Shown here piece after piece: positions 42,220-50,807 of a DNA stretch of 60,113 bases; positions within the stretch are counted from its first letter, which is position 1; each line of letters begins with the position of its first letter. The stretch is taken from assembly GCF_016278775.1 (NCBI RefSeq), contig NZ_JADQBF010000055.1, positions 1 to 60,113 on the forward strand, given 5' to 3'. Position numbers and translations under genes: made by a program. The notes under the pieces were generated by a model. The model saw only the letters and a program-made list of their open reading frames with translations, did no database searches and had not been told where the DNA came from. Source of the stretch: Demequina sp. (GTDB lineage Bacteria > Actinomycetota > Actinomycetes > Actinomycetales > Demequinaceae).

Positions 42220-42621
42220 CTAGTGCGCGAAGCGCCCCGTGGAGTACTCGAATACCCAACCCACCAGGCCGATCAGCGACACGATGGCGGCGGGAACCAT
42301 CACCCACCACCCCACGGCCAATGCCAGGAACCCGAGAGCGCAACCCAGGGCGACCACGAAGGGCCACCACGACCACGGAGCGTAAAGGCCCTGGTCACCT
42401 GGCTCCTCCGAGATCGCGGCCTCCTCGCGGTCCTCTGGCCGGTCGCCGTGCCGCTTGGTCAGCATGCGGAAGTAGATGCCCACCATGAAGGCGAGGCCAG
42501 CCGAGAGCAGCATCGCGGGGAATCCCACCAGCTCTTGGAAATCGGTCAGCGTACCGTAGACGATCGCAACCAGCAGGAAGAACGCTCCGGGGAGCAAGAA
42601 GACATTGGACTCGAGTTTCAT
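42220..42621 (-). CDS. ctaF: Cytochrome c oxidase subunit IV (actinobacterial)
   Basis: A 133-residue small oxidase subunit with four predicted membrane helices in two hairpins (about 8-26, 33-52, 85-103 and 106-125) separated by a charged loop, the actinobacterial CtaF architecture. It begins MKLESNVFLLPGAFFLLVA. GGAGG lies before the ATG, and it starts 10 bases after the ctaD stop on the same strand, giving the operon ctaC-ctaD-ctaF. Confidence 0.92.
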   Translation of the reverse strand: MKLESNVFLLPGAFFLLVAIVYGTLTDFQELVGFPAMLLSAGLAFMVGIYFRMLTKRHGDRPEDREEAAISEEPGDQGLYAPWSWWPFVVALGCALGFLALAVGWWVMVPAAIVSLIGLVGWVFEYSTGRFAH

Positions 42622-42631
42622 GGCTTGCCTC

Positions 42632-44341
42632 CTAACTCACTGCCGGCTTGTCGATGTCGCTGTCGCCTGCCGCCTGGTGGTCGACGGCCGCCACTTGCGG
42701 GTAATGCAGGTCGAACGCGGGCCGTTCCGAACGGATGCGCGGGATCGACGCAAAGTTGTGTCGCGGGGGCGGGCAGCTGGTCGCCCACTCGAGGGAGTTG
42801 GCGTAGCCCCACGGGTCGTCGGCGGTGACTCGAGGCGCGTGCTTGGCGGTCCTGTAGACGTTCCACAGGAACGGCAGCGTGGACGACGCCAGCAGGAAGG
42901 CCCCGATGGTCGAGACCTGGTTGAGAATGGTGAATCCGTCCTCAGGCAAGTAGTCCATGTAGCGGCGAGGCATTCCGCCTGCGCCCAGCAGGTGCTGCAC
43001 AAAGAATGTGAGGTGGAAGCCGATGAACAGCAGCCAGAAGTGCAACTTGCCGAGTCCCTCGTGGAGCATCTTGCCGGTGAACTTGGGCCACCAGAAGTAG
43101 AAGCCTGCGAACATCGCGAACACCACAGTGCCGAACACCACGTAGTGGAAGTGAGCGACCACAAAGTAGCTGTCAGACACGGGGAAGTCGAGCACTGGCG
43201 AACTGAGGATCACGCCGGTGAGCCCGCCAAAGAGGAACGTGATGAGAAAGCCGATGGACCACAGCATCGGCGTGGCCAGGACGATCTTCCCGCCCCACAT
43301 CGTGCCAATCCAATTGAAGAACTTCACCCCAGTCGGCACTGCGATCAGCATCGTCATGAACGCGAAGAACGGCAGCAGCACGGCGCCTGTGACGTACATG
43401 TGGTGTGCCCACACGGACACCGAAAGCGCCGCAATGGCGACCGTTGCGTACACGAGCCCGTGGTAACCGAACAGCGGCTTGCGGCTGAAGACGGGGAAGA
43501 TCTCCGACACGATGCCGAAAAATGGCAGAGCGATGATGTAGACCTCTGGGTGTCCGAAGAACCAGAAGAGGTGTTGCCACAGGATGGCGCCACCGAAATC
43601 GGGGTTGAAGATCTGGGAGCCGAGCACGCGGTCGGAGCCAAGTGCGAACAGCGCGGCCGCGAGCGGCGGGAAGGCCACGAGGATCAGGATCGACGTCACG
43701 AGGGTGTTCCACGTGAAGATCGGCATCCTAAACATCGTCATGCCAGGGGCGCGCATCGTCACGATCGTGGTGATGAAGTTGACGGCTCCAAGGATGGTGC
43801 CGAAACCTCCGAGCGCGAGACCGAATACCCACAGGTCCCCGCCCACACCGGGCGAGTACGCCGTGCTGGACAGCGGCGCGTAGGCGAACCAGCCGAACGA
43901 CGCCGCGCCTTGAGGCGTGAAGAACCCCGCGGCGGCGATGAGTCCGCCGAAGAGGAAGAACCAGAACGCCAGCATGTTGAGGCGTGGGAAGGCGACGTCC
44001 GGGGCGCCGATCTGCAGCGGCATGATGACGTTCGCGAAACCGGCGAAGAGCGGCGTCGCGAACAGCAACAGCATGATGGTGCCGTGCATGGTGAACAACT
44101 GGTTGTACTGCTCGGCCGACTGCACCACCTGCATGCCGGGTTCAAACAGTTCAGCACGAATGAACAGCGCCAAGATGCCGCCGATGATGAACCACGCGAA
44201 TGACGTCGCCAGGTACATGTAGCCGATCGTCTTGTGGTCTGTCGACGTGATCCACCGCACCACTACGGAGCCGCTACGACGGCGAGCGATCGTGGGGGCT
44301 TGCTCGCCCGGACGATCCGACTCGAATGCCATGGTTGCCAC
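42632..44341 (-). CDS. ctaD: Cytochrome c oxidase subunit I
   Basis: Catalytic heme-copper subunit of the aa3 oxidase, 569 residues with twelve membrane helices. The low-spin heme ligand is in [11 protein letters not shown]; the CuB and cross-linked Tyr region is [12 protein letters not shown]; CuB ligands lie in VWAHHMY; and the a3 and low-spin heme ligands in VVAHFHYV. It begins at a GTG with GAGGAGGG 6 bases upstream, 2 bases past the ctaC stop; an in-frame ATG lies three codons later. Confidence 0.96.
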   Translation of the reverse strand: MATMAFESDRPGEQAPTIARRRSGSVVVRWITSTDHKTIGYMYLATSFAWFIIGGILALFIRAELFEPGMQVVQSAEQYNQLFTMHGTIMLLLFATPLFAGFANVIMPLQIGAPDVAFPRLNMLAFWFFLFGGLIAAAGFFTPQGAASFGWFAYAPLSSTAYSPGVGGDLWVFGLALGGFGTILGAVNFITTIVTMRAPGMTMFRMPIFTWNTLVTSILILVAFPPLAAALFALGSDRVLGSQIFNPDFGGAILWQHLFWFFGHPEVYIIALPFFGIVSEIFPVFSRKPLFGYHGLVYATVAIAALSVSVWAHHMYVTGAVLLPFFAFMTMLIAVPTGVKFFNWIGTMWGGKIVLATPMLWSIGFLITFLFGGLTGVILSSPVLDFPVSDSYFVVAHFHYVVFGTVVFAMFAGFYFWWPKFTGKMLHEGLGKLHFWLLFIGFHLTFFVQHLLGAGGMPRRYMDYLPEDGFTILNQVSTIGAFLLASSTLPFLWNVYRTAKHAPRVTADDPWGYANSLEWATSCPPPRHNFASIPRIRSERPAFDLHYPQVAAVDHQAAGDSDIDKPAVS

Positions 44342-44343
44342 GT

Positions 44344-45207
44344 CTAGCCCTCCTCGCCGCTCGGCTGGACGTCAACGTCCTGCAGGCGGTTGTACTCGAG
44401 GCCGATGGAGCCCGTCTGGCCAGCGTCGCGCAGCGACTGAATGTAGGCGTCGTACTCCTCGCGGGGCACCACTTTCACGTTGAAGAGCATGGCCGAGTGA
44501 TACTCGCCGCACAGCTCAGCACATTTGCCCTGGTAGGTGCCCACTTGCTGCGGAATGAACTGCATATGGGAGGTACGGCCAGGGATCAAGTCCTGCTTGA
44601 CCAGGAACGCAGGGACCCAGAACGAGTGAATGACGTCGCGCGAGTCGAGCTGGATGTCGACCAGCTCATCGACCGGCAGGTACAGGACCGGCAGGGTCTC
44701 TTCGACACCCTCCTCGCCGGTGAGCCTCGCCTGCACGCCCACGCTGTAGACGTCGTCGTCAAGGTAGTTGAAGTCCCAAGCCCACTGCTTGCCGATCGCC
44801 TGAATGCGAACATCCGGCTCGTCCGAGAGGTCCTTGATGGCCGCAACGTCCGTGGCGGTCCACCGGAACAGCACCGCGATCATCAGCAGCGGCACCGCCA
44901 CGTACATGAGCTCGAGCGGCACGTTGGCGCGAGTCTGCATGGGCAGCTTCTCGTCGCCCTTCTTCTTGCGATAGACCGTGACGGCCCACAGGATCAGCGC
45001 CAACGTGATGACGCCGACGACGATGGCGGCGAGCCATGAGTAGTTCCACAGGTCGATGATGCGACCTGTGTGGTTGGTGACGCCGGGTTGACTGGGGAGA
45101 CCATTGGCTTCGGACTGGCCCGCACAGCCCGCAAGCAGGGACGACGCCCCTACGATGAGGGCGGCTGGGCGTAGACGACGAAGCGCTACTGGGGACGAGG
45201 TAGCCAC
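44344..45207 (-). CDS. ctaC: Cytochrome c oxidase subunit II
   Basis: A 287-residue lipoprotein subunit carrying the CuA centre. A signal peptide ends in a lipobox LLAGC (Cys at about residue 27), two membrane helices follow (about 55-80 and 100-118), then the cupredoxin domain with CuA ligands in [12 protein letters not shown] and the upstream His in HSFWVPAF. The GTG start lies 6 bases after TAGTAT on the minus strand, with no ribosome site, so the ctaCDF mRNA is probably leaderless. Confidence 0.94.
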   Translation of the reverse strand: MATSSPVALRRLRPAALIVGASSLLAGCAGQSEANGLPSQPGVTNHTGRIIDLWNYSWLAAIVVGVITLALILWAVTVYRKKKGDEKLPMQTRANVPLELMYVAVPLLMIAVLFRWTATDVAAIKDLSDEPDVRIQAIGKQWAWDFNYLDDDVYSVGVQARLTGEEGVEETLPVLYLPVDELVDIQLDSRDVIHSFWVPAFLVKQDLIPGRTSHMQFIPQQVGTYQGKCAELCGEYHSAMLFNVKVVPREEYDAYIQSLRDAGQTGSIGLEYNRLQDVDVQPSGEEG

Positions 45208-45213
45208 TGATGC

Positions 45214-45233
45214 ATACTATCGCGCGATACCGT
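45214..45233. promoter_or_regulatory. Face-to-face -10 elements of ctaC and the desulfurase-like gene
   Basis: TAGTAT on the minus strand (45214-45219) is 6 bases before the ctaC GTG; TACCGT on the plus strand (45228-45233) is 6 bases before the ATG at 45240. Only 32 bases separate the two start codons, so the promoters must overlap. Confidence 0.55.
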
Positions 45234-45239
45234 TATGAC

Positions 45240-46376
45240 ATGCAAAGGTCCCGGGTTTACCTCGATTCGGGCGGTTCTGCGCCGCTTTCCGGTCGCGTCG
45301 CCGACGCTTTGCGCGCCGGTTTCGCGGAAGGCTGGGCTGATCCGGCCCGACTGAGCGCCGAATCGCGGCGTGCGCGCGCCCTCGTTGACGGCTCGCGCGA
45401 GGCGATCGCCGACGTGTTGGGCGCCCGCCCAGAGCTGCTGCACTTCACCACCAGCCCTCACGATGCGTTCGCGCGCTGCATCGCGGGCATCCACGCGGCG
45501 AGGCGCGGTCGCCATCGCATCGTCGTGTCCGCCATCGAGCGGGATGCCCTTGCCAACGCCGCCGCGTTCACCGCCCCACACTCGGTCGACACCGTGGCAG
45601 TCGACACGGCAGGGCATGTCAGCATCGAGGGACTCGCCGCGGCCCTCCAGTCAGATGAGGTGGCGCTCGCCGCCGTGCAGCACGCAAATCAGGAACTCGG
45701 CACGGTGCAGCGACTCGAAGACGTCGCTCGCGCTACCCAGGCGGCGGACGTTCCCTTGCTCGTTGACGCGACCTCGAGCATCGGTCACATCGACCCTCCT
45801 GCGTATTGGGACGCGCTCGTGGCGCATCCCGCTGACTGGGGCGGGCCTGCTGGCATTGGCGTGCTGGCCCTTGAGCCGCACACTCGGTGGCTGCAGGCAT
45901 GGCCAGATGGCGACGACTGGGCACCTGGCGGCATCAGCGTGCCCCTGGCTCTCGCGTCGGCCGTGGCCTTGCAGGAACGCGAGGAGGCGCGGCGCGAGCA
46001 GAACGACCGCCTCGCGGCCCTCGTGTACCGCATCCGCGCCACAGCCGCACAGGTGCCTGGCGTGGACGTGCTGGGCGATCCCCACGAGCGCCTTCCCCAC
46101 GTCGTCACGTTCAGTTGCCTGTACGTGGATGGCGAGGTGTTGCTGGGAGAACTCGATCGGCGCGGATTCGCGGTCGGCTCGGGCTCAGCCTGCGTATCAG
46201 GCACGCTCGAGCCGTCGCGGGTGCTCGCCGCCGTTGGCGCACTCACCCACGGCAATGTGCGCGTCGCGCTACACCCCGGAGTCTCTGAAGACGACATCGA
46301 GCGTTTCCTGACGGAACTACCAGACGCGCTCGACGTGGTGCGAAAGCGCATCGGCGCCCCGCACATCGCGTCGTGA
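45240..46376 (+). CDS. Cysteine-desulfurase-like protein lacking the PLP lysine
   Basis: A 378-residue fold-type-I class V aminotransferase-like protein similar to IscS/NifS. The AVQHANQELGTVQ block (N150), VDAT (D176), the GPAGIGVLAL anchor and the active-cysteine loop GSGSACVSGTLEPSRVLAAVG (C318) all align. However, the PLP lysine position, three residues before the GP of GPAG, is D199 (HPADWGGP), the PLP-stacking His is Arg101, and the GGGQE-type loop is reduced to WAPGG. The only lysine in the chain is K369. It is translationally coupled to a TusA gene (GTGA overlap). The ATG at 45240 was chosen over 45210 because a -10-like hexamer lies 6 bases upstream. PLP-dependent desulfurase activity is doubtful. 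Confidence 0.88.
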   Translation: MQRSRVYLDSGGSAPLSGRVADALRAGFAEGWADPARLSAESRRARALVDGSREAIADVLGARPELLHFTTSPHDAFARCIAGIHAARRGRHRIVVSAIERDALANAAAFTAPHSVDTVAVDTAGHVSIEGLAAALQSDEVALAAVQHANQELGTVQRLEDVARATQAADVPLLVDATSSIGHIDPPAYWDALVAHPADWGGPAGIGVLALEPHTRWLQAWPDGDDWAPGGISVPLALASAVALQEREEARREQNDRLAALVYRIRATAAQVPGVDVLGDPHERLPHVVTFSCLYVDGEVLLGELDRRGFAVGSGSACVSGTLEPSRVLAAVGALTHGNVRVALHPGVSEDDIERFLTELPDALDVVRKRIGAPHIAS

Positions 46377-46621
46377 GCGATCAGCCAGCCAGCGCACCAT
46401 CCGTGGTGGATGCCAGAGACACGGCATGCCCCATGCCGATCATCATGCTGGCCAAGGCCGCCAAGGGCCTCGCGGCGGGCACCGAGATCACGGTCCTGGC
46501 CACCGACCTCGCCGCGCGTTACGACGTGCCCGCATGGGCGCGCATGACGGGCAACGACTTTGTGGGGGAAAGCGAAACGGACGGCGGGGCGCTAGCCCTC
46601 ACCGTCCGTTTGCGAAGCTGA
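46373..46621 (+). CDS. TusA-family sulfur carrier protein
   Basis: An 82-residue TusA/SirA-fold protein. The persulfide-accepting cysteine is present in the motif ARDTACPMPIIMLAKAAKGL (CPxP, C19), and the second half has the usual VLATDLAARYDVPAW strand-helix. It starts with a GTG overlapping the stop of the desulfurase-like gene, so the two are synthesised together. In other bacteria TusA takes sulfur from a cysteine desulfurase for tRNA thiolation or other uses. It is convergent with the A-type carrier gene, with 5 bp between the stops. Confidence 0.85.
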   Translation: MSDQPASAPSVVDARDTACPMPIIMLAKAAKGLAAGTEITVLATDLAARYDVPAWARMTGNDFVGESETDGGALALTVRLRS

Positions 46622-46632
46622 TCTGATCAGCT
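46616..46632. repeat. 17-bp palindrome covering both stop codons
   Basis: AGCTGATC-T-GATCAGCT (46616-46632) is a perfect dyad that contains the TGA of the TusA gene and the TGA of the convergent A-type carrier gene. It is too short for a confident terminator. Confidence 0.6.
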
Positions 46633-46980
46633 GAACGAGTCACCACACGCACACGAACTGCCCGCGTTGGGGTTGTCGATCGTGAAGCCCTGCTTCTCGA
46701 TCGTGTCCGCGAAGTCGATCTTCGCACCGTCAAGGTACGGAACCGACATCTTGTCCACGACCACCTGGACGCCGTCATAATCCTTGACAGCGTCGCCGTC
46801 GAGCGTGCGCTCGTCGAAGTAGAGTTGGTAGATCAGGCCGGAGCAGCCGCCAGGCTGCACCGCCAGACGCAAACGAAGGTCGTCGCGACCCTCCTGCGCA
46901 AGGAGGCTCTTGACCTTCGATGTAGCCGCGTCGGTGATGACCACGCCGTGCGCCGAAGTCTCAGTTACGGTGTCTGTCAT
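46627..46980 (-). CDS. A-type iron-sulfur cluster carrier (HesB/IscA/ErpA family)
   Basis: A 117-residue carrier that delivers Fe-S clusters to client proteins. The three conserved cysteines are in GGCSG (about residue 46) and the tail SCACGDSF. Length and position match Rv2204c. AAGGAG lies 8 bases before the ATG. It is convergent with the TusA gene. Whether it is IscA- or ErpA-like cannot be settled from the sequence alone. Confidence 0.92.
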   Translation of the reverse strand: MTDTVTETSAHGVVITDAATSKVKSLLAQEGRDDLRLRLAVQPGGCSGLIYQLYFDERTLDGDAVKDYDGVQVVVDKMSVPYLDGAKIDFADTIEKQGFTIDNPNAGSSCACGDSFS

Positions 46981-47073
46981 ATGGCGACTCCTTCCAATAC
47001 GAGTTCCCTCTAGGGTACGACGCTGCGCGTCGCCCTGTGAACACCAACGCGGGGTCCGACGAGTTTGTGCCCG

Positions 47074-48048
47074 TCAGCGAGGCGCCCACGTCTGCGCCAC
47101 GCGACGTACGCCGTCCGCCAAGCCTGAGCGCCCATGCCGCGCCTCGTGTGCCGAGGACAGTCCCGCGGCCATGAGGTCGCGGCGCCCCACGTTGACGGCG
47201 GTGCTGAGCATCGTCGCTGGCACTCCCCCACGTGCCGCCACTGCGGCCACGCTCGCGGCCACTCCCTCGTCAAGCGACGACGGCGTGAGGTCGCCCCCCA
47301 CTCCCATCACCAGGTCTGCGGCGGTGGCGGCATCGGCGAGGCCCGACGCATCGGCCAGGTAGTGCGAAGCGGGAATGATTCGGGCGCCCAGGGCAGCCAA
47401 AGCGTAGGCGAGACCTCCCGCCGCGCCCGTCCCTGGCTGGTCAGAGAGCCGTGACGGCCCCACGAGGGACCCGCGAACGGCCACGGCATCGGCCTCGCTC
47501 GAGATCTCGACCCACCGCTGTTCTTGCGCCTGAGCGGCGGCGGCGAGCGCGCCATCGCCCTCCCTGCCGTCGACGAGAGCGGCGCTCATGCCGTGAAAGC
47601 CCAGCAGCGGCCTGCGTGAGGTGGTCAGCGCCACGAGGTCGAGACCCTTGAGCGCTTGTCGCACCGCGACGAGCCCGCCTCCCCATAGGTCCGCGGCGTC
47701 ACCAGCGGGCGGCACGTCGCCCACTGGGATGACCACGGGTGCAGTGGCGCCTGCCGCCGCGAGGCCCAGGAGCGCCGCCGACACGTCGAGTGGGTTCCAA
47801 CGCGCCGCGCCTTGTGCGGGCGTCAGCCACACTGCGCCGCCGTGCGTGACGACCTCCGCTCCCCCGGCGAGGGAGCGCTCGCCGGCCCACGCGTCGGCCG
47901 TGCGCGGGCCGCCATCCCCCACCGGCAGGGCCTCGATGGCCGAGCCAGGCGACGCCTCGCTCCATACCTGAGCAACCGCCACCGCCGCCGCACGAGCGCC
48001 CATGGCGTCGTCCCCCGGCCAACCATTCACCGCTGCCACCACTCGCAT
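47074..48048 (-). CDS. Degenerate glycerate-kinase-like protein
   Basis: A 324-residue protein aligning to the glycerate kinase type 2 fold, in the genomic position of Rv2205c. It keeps GTGAAGGLAYALAALGA, but the N-terminal substrate motif PDS-x-K has become NGWPGDDAM, the GGSATNDGG loop has become PPAGDAADLWGGG, and ITGEGR-D has become MGVGGDLT. The catalytic groups are therefore largely lost, so kinase activity is unlikely or altered. CACACT 7 bases before the ATG and the lack of a ribosome site suggest a leaderless mRNA. The gene is divergent from nadA. Confidence 0.72.
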   Translation of the reverse strand: MRVVAAVNGWPGDDAMGARAAAVAVAQVWSEASPGSAIEALPVGDGGPRTADAWAGERSLAGGAEVVTHGGAVWLTPAQGAARWNPLDVSAALLGLAAAGATAPVVIPVGDVPPAGDAADLWGGGLVAVRQALKGLDLVALTTSRRPLLGFHGMSAALVDGREGDGALAAAAQAQEQRWVEISSEADAVAVRGSLVGPSRLSDQPGTGAAGGLAYALAALGARIIPASHYLADASGLADAATAADLVMGVGGDLTPSSLDEGVAASVAAVAARGGVPATMLSTAVNVGRRDLMAAGLSSAHEARHGRSGLADGVRRVAQTWAPR

Positions 48049-48121
48049 GCGGACCAGTGTGCATGCTCAGGGCGTAGGGGGACGACGAACCGGAGGCCCT
48101 CACGCGTGAAACAATGGTCAG

Positions 48122-49327
48122 ATGACGCAGACGTTCCAGGAACCCGAGGCATCGCCAGCGCTGCTCCTGCTGGGGCAACGCACGGACCCCGTGTCCGAGC
48201 GCGGCGTGGACTGTCCAGGAGACCTCCCCGAACCCTCCGACCCCCATTTGGTGGAACGCGCGCGCAAGGCCAAGGAGGCGCTCGGAGACCGGGTATTCAT
48301 CCTTGGCCACCACTACCAGCGCGACGAGGTCATCCAGTTCGCCGACGTGACGGGCGACTCGTTCAAATTGGCTCGCGATGCGGCGGACCGGCCGGATGCC
48401 GAGTTCATCGTGTTCTGCGGAGTGCACTTCATGGCCGAGAGCGCCGACATTCTCACGTCCGACGATCAGGCGGTGATTTTGCCGGACATGGCCGCTGGTT
48501 GCTCGATGGCCGACATGGCTGGCATCAGCCAGGTCGAGGATGCTTGGGCGCAGCTCGACGAGGTGGGCGTCGCGAGCCGCACGGTGCCGATCACCTACAT
48601 GAACTCGACGGCAGCCATCAAGGCCTTCTGTGGCCGACACGAAGGCGCGGTGTGCACCTCCTCTAACGCCGAGGTGGCGCTGCGGTGGGCCTTCGACCAG
48701 GTGGGCGGCATTGACGGCGACGGAAAGGTGCTGTTCATGCCGGACCAGCACTTGGGCCGCAACACGGCGGTGCTGCAACTGGGGCTCAGCCTCGACGATT
48801 GCGTGGTGTGGGACCCGCGCAAGCCGCTGGGAGGAAACACCGCCGAACAGTTGGACGCCGCCCGCGTGATCCTGTGGAAGGGTCACTGCTCCGTGCACGG
48901 CCGATTCCGCAAGGCCAACGTGGACACGCTGCGCGAGAACGTGCCAGACATCAACATCTTGGTGCACCCCGAGTGCACGCACGAGGTGGTCACCAACGCT
49001 GACTACGTGGGCTCCACCGAGTACATCATCAAGGCGCTCGACGCGGCCGAACCGGGAAGCGCCTGGGGAATCGGCACGGAACTGAACCTGGTGCGCCGCC
49101 TCGCGAACGCCCACCCCGACAAGCAGGTGCACTTCCTGGAAGACACGGTGTGTTTCTGCTCCACGATGAACCGCATCGACCTGCCACACCTCGTGTGGAC
49201 GCTCGAATCGCTGTTGGCTGGCGAGGTCCCCAACCGCATCGTCGTCGACAAGACCACCCAAGAGCAGGCGCGGGTCGCGCTCGACCGCATGCTCGCTCTT
49301 CCGGCGGCGCAGCCGGAAAAGGACTGA
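48122..49327 (+). CDS. nadA: Quinolinate synthase A
   Basis: A 401-residue [4Fe-4S] enzyme that condenses iminoaspartate with dihydroxyacetone phosphate in NAD synthesis. The cluster cysteines lie in AAGCSMADMA, HPECTHEV and CFCSTM; ILGHHYQRDEVIQFADVTGD is the family opening. The partners nadB and nadC are not adjacent, unlike the mycobacterial nadABC operon. AACAAT lies 6 bases before the ATG. It needs an Fe-S supply, plausibly linked to the carrier genes 1-3 kb upstream. Confidence 0.94.
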   Translation: MTQTFQEPEASPALLLLGQRTDPVSERGVDCPGDLPEPSDPHLVERARKAKEALGDRVFILGHHYQRDEVIQFADVTGDSFKLARDAADRPDAEFIVFCGVHFMAESADILTSDDQAVILPDMAAGCSMADMAGISQVEDAWAQLDEVGVASRTVPITYMNSTAAIKAFCGRHEGAVCTSSNAEVALRWAFDQVGGIDGDGKVLFMPDQHLGRNTAVLQLGLSLDDCVVWDPRKPLGGNTAEQLDAARVILWKGHCSVHGRFRKANVDTLRENVPDINILVHPECTHEVVTNADYVGSTEYIIKALDAAEPGSAWGIGTELNLVRRLANAHPDKQVHFLEDTVCFCSTMNRIDLPHLVWTLESLLAGEVPNRIVVDKTTQEQARVALDRMLALPAAQPEKD

Positions 49328-49373
49328 TAGCCGACGCCACCACCGGCACGGCTGACGAGAGGACGACCACCAC

Positions 49374-49940
49374 ATGGCACGCAAGGAACACCCAGAGGAG
49401 CTTTCCGCCGAGGAGGCAGCCGCTGGCAAGGGCCGACCAACGCCCAAGCGCCGCGAGCAAGAGGCAGCCCACCGGCGTGCATTGGTCGCCGACCCGAAAT
49501 CGGGAACCAAGGAGCGCAGGGCCCGCATCCGGGAGCAGCGCGCCAAGGAGCAGCAGGCCATGCTGAACGGCGACGAGAGGAACATGCCCGTCGAGCACCG
49601 TGGGCCCGTTCGCCGCTACATCCGCGACTTCATTGACGCCCGCACCAGCCTGGGCGAGTTCGCGCTGCCTGGGTCGATCGCATTCGTCATCGCGTCACTG
49701 TTCTTCAACTCGAACCCGAACGTGGGCGGCCTCATCATCTTCGCCTTCTATGGACTCGTGTTTGCCGCCATCGGCGACACCATGTGGGCCATGCGCTCGA
49801 TGCGCAGGCGCATCACCGAGAAGTTCGGCGCCGACGCCCTCGGCCGCGGGTGGCGCCTGTACTCTGCAGCACGCCTCATGAATCTGCGTCGCTTGCGCGT
49901 TCCAAGGCCAGTAGTCAAACGCGGCGAGTACCCGGTCTAG
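49374..49940 (+). CDS. DUF3043 family membrane protein
   Basis: A 188-residue protein with a very basic and acidic N-terminal half (about 1-80, rich in Arg, Lys, Glu and Ala), a membrane segment pair (about 98-115 and 120-140), and a basic C-terminal tail. The block VRRYIRDFIDARTSLGEF is characteristic of DUF3043 (Rv2206). The function is unknown. It lies 46 bp after nadA on the same strand and may be co-transcribed. Confidence 0.85.
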   Translation: MARKEHPEELSAEEAAAGKGRPTPKRREQEAAHRRALVADPKSGTKERRARIREQRAKEQQAMLNGDERNMPVEHRGPVRRYIRDFIDARTSLGEFALPGSIAFVIASLFFNSNPNVGGLIIFAFYGLVFAAIGDTMWAMRSMRRRITEKFGADALGRGWRLYSAARLMNLRRLRVPRPVVKRGEYPV

Positions 49941-49997
49941 GGGCGCGCTCCCCGTGAGGCGCCTACACGGGCCACGTGGGCTTTCACCCGCTTGGCG

Positions 49998-50807
49998 TCA
50001 GCGCTGAGCCTCGACGTAGCGTTGCGCGACCTGGCATCGGAAGGGTTCCCCTTCGAGGTAGATCTCGCGAGGGGATCCTGACGGCCTGCGCGTGTCAAAC
50101 GTGGCGGCATCGCGCACCGCGTCGAAGGCGCGCAAGATGGTGGGGAACTGGACGTCCCCATAGGGAACCTCAGTGAAGAGTTCCTTTCCAGGCGGTTCAA
50201 CGCCATCCGCCATCGCCTCGCTCTTCACCGGCACCCGCACCTCGATGGGTCCATCCGATTCCCAACTGACTTCGCCGTGATAGACCACGACGAGGGCCTG
50301 GCTCCTGTCGATATCGGCGCCTGCCCTCTGCGTGAGCAATGCGACCGCGCGTTCGATGTGTGACGGGAGATCTGCGGCCGTAGTGCGCGCCATGTGTGCG
50401 ACGTACGCCTGGGCAGCTACCTCACGGGTCGACACCGTGGGCCCGTCAACCGCGGAGCGGGACGGCTCGGTGAACAGGTCGGTCGCGAGACTGTCGAGCA
50501 GAGCGGTCGCGCGCTCATGCGCCCGGGCGGCTTCGACCCTGTACTCGGCGAGCAATCTGCGCCGCTCAACCTTGGACGCGTCGAGGATCGCGCCGATGCG
50601 CTCGAGCGGCATGCCAACGCGACGCAGCAACGCGATCATGCGTGCGCGCTGCGCCTGCGATGGCAGGTAGTAGCGATACCCCGTGTACTCGTCGACCAGG
50701 TCCGGCTGCAGCAGGCCTCGTCGCTCGTACAAGCGGAGCGCCTTGGCAGATAGCCACGTGACGCGGCTGAACTCGCCGATCGACAGCCTCGGGCTGGTCT
50801 CGCTCAT
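49998..50807 (-). CDS. MerR-family regulator with a GyrI-like effector domain
   Basis: A 269-residue regulator. The N-terminal winged-helix MerR domain (about 8-75) has LSIGEFSRVTWLSAKALRLY followed by ERRGLL and TGYRYYLPSQ; a coiled-coil dimer helix follows (about 80-120), and residues about 130-269 resemble a GyrI-like ligand-binding domain. The start overlaps the stop of the upstream GyrI-like gene (ATGA), so the two are coupled. The likely ligand is a small hydrophobic or aromatic compound, as in other MerR/GyrI pairs; nothing nearby identifies it. Confidence 0.87.
   Translation of the reverse strand: MSETSPRLSIGEFSRVTWLSAKALRLYERRGLLQPDLVDEYTGYRYYLPSQAQRARMIALLRRVGMPLERIGAILDASKVERRRLLAEYRVEAARAHERATALLDSLATDLFTEPSRSAVDGPTVSTREVAAQAYVAHMARTTAADLPSHIERAVALLTQRAGADIDRSQALVVVYHGEVSWESDGPIEVRVPVKSEAMADGVEPPGKELFTEVPYGDVQFPTILRAFDAVRDAATFDTRRPSGSPREIYLEGEPFRCQVAQRYVEAQR

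Noticed and set aside
42605-44203. 532-codon plus-strand open frame opposite ctaD
   Set aside because: It is an antisense shadow of ctaD with an Arg/His/Glu-rich low-complexity product, a common artefact in high-GC DNA.
47699-49585. 628-codon minus-strand open frame across nadA and DUF3043
   Set aside because: It is antisense to nadA, whose cluster cysteines and start context are convincing; the product resembles nothing and runs into the glycerate-kinase-like gene in another frame.
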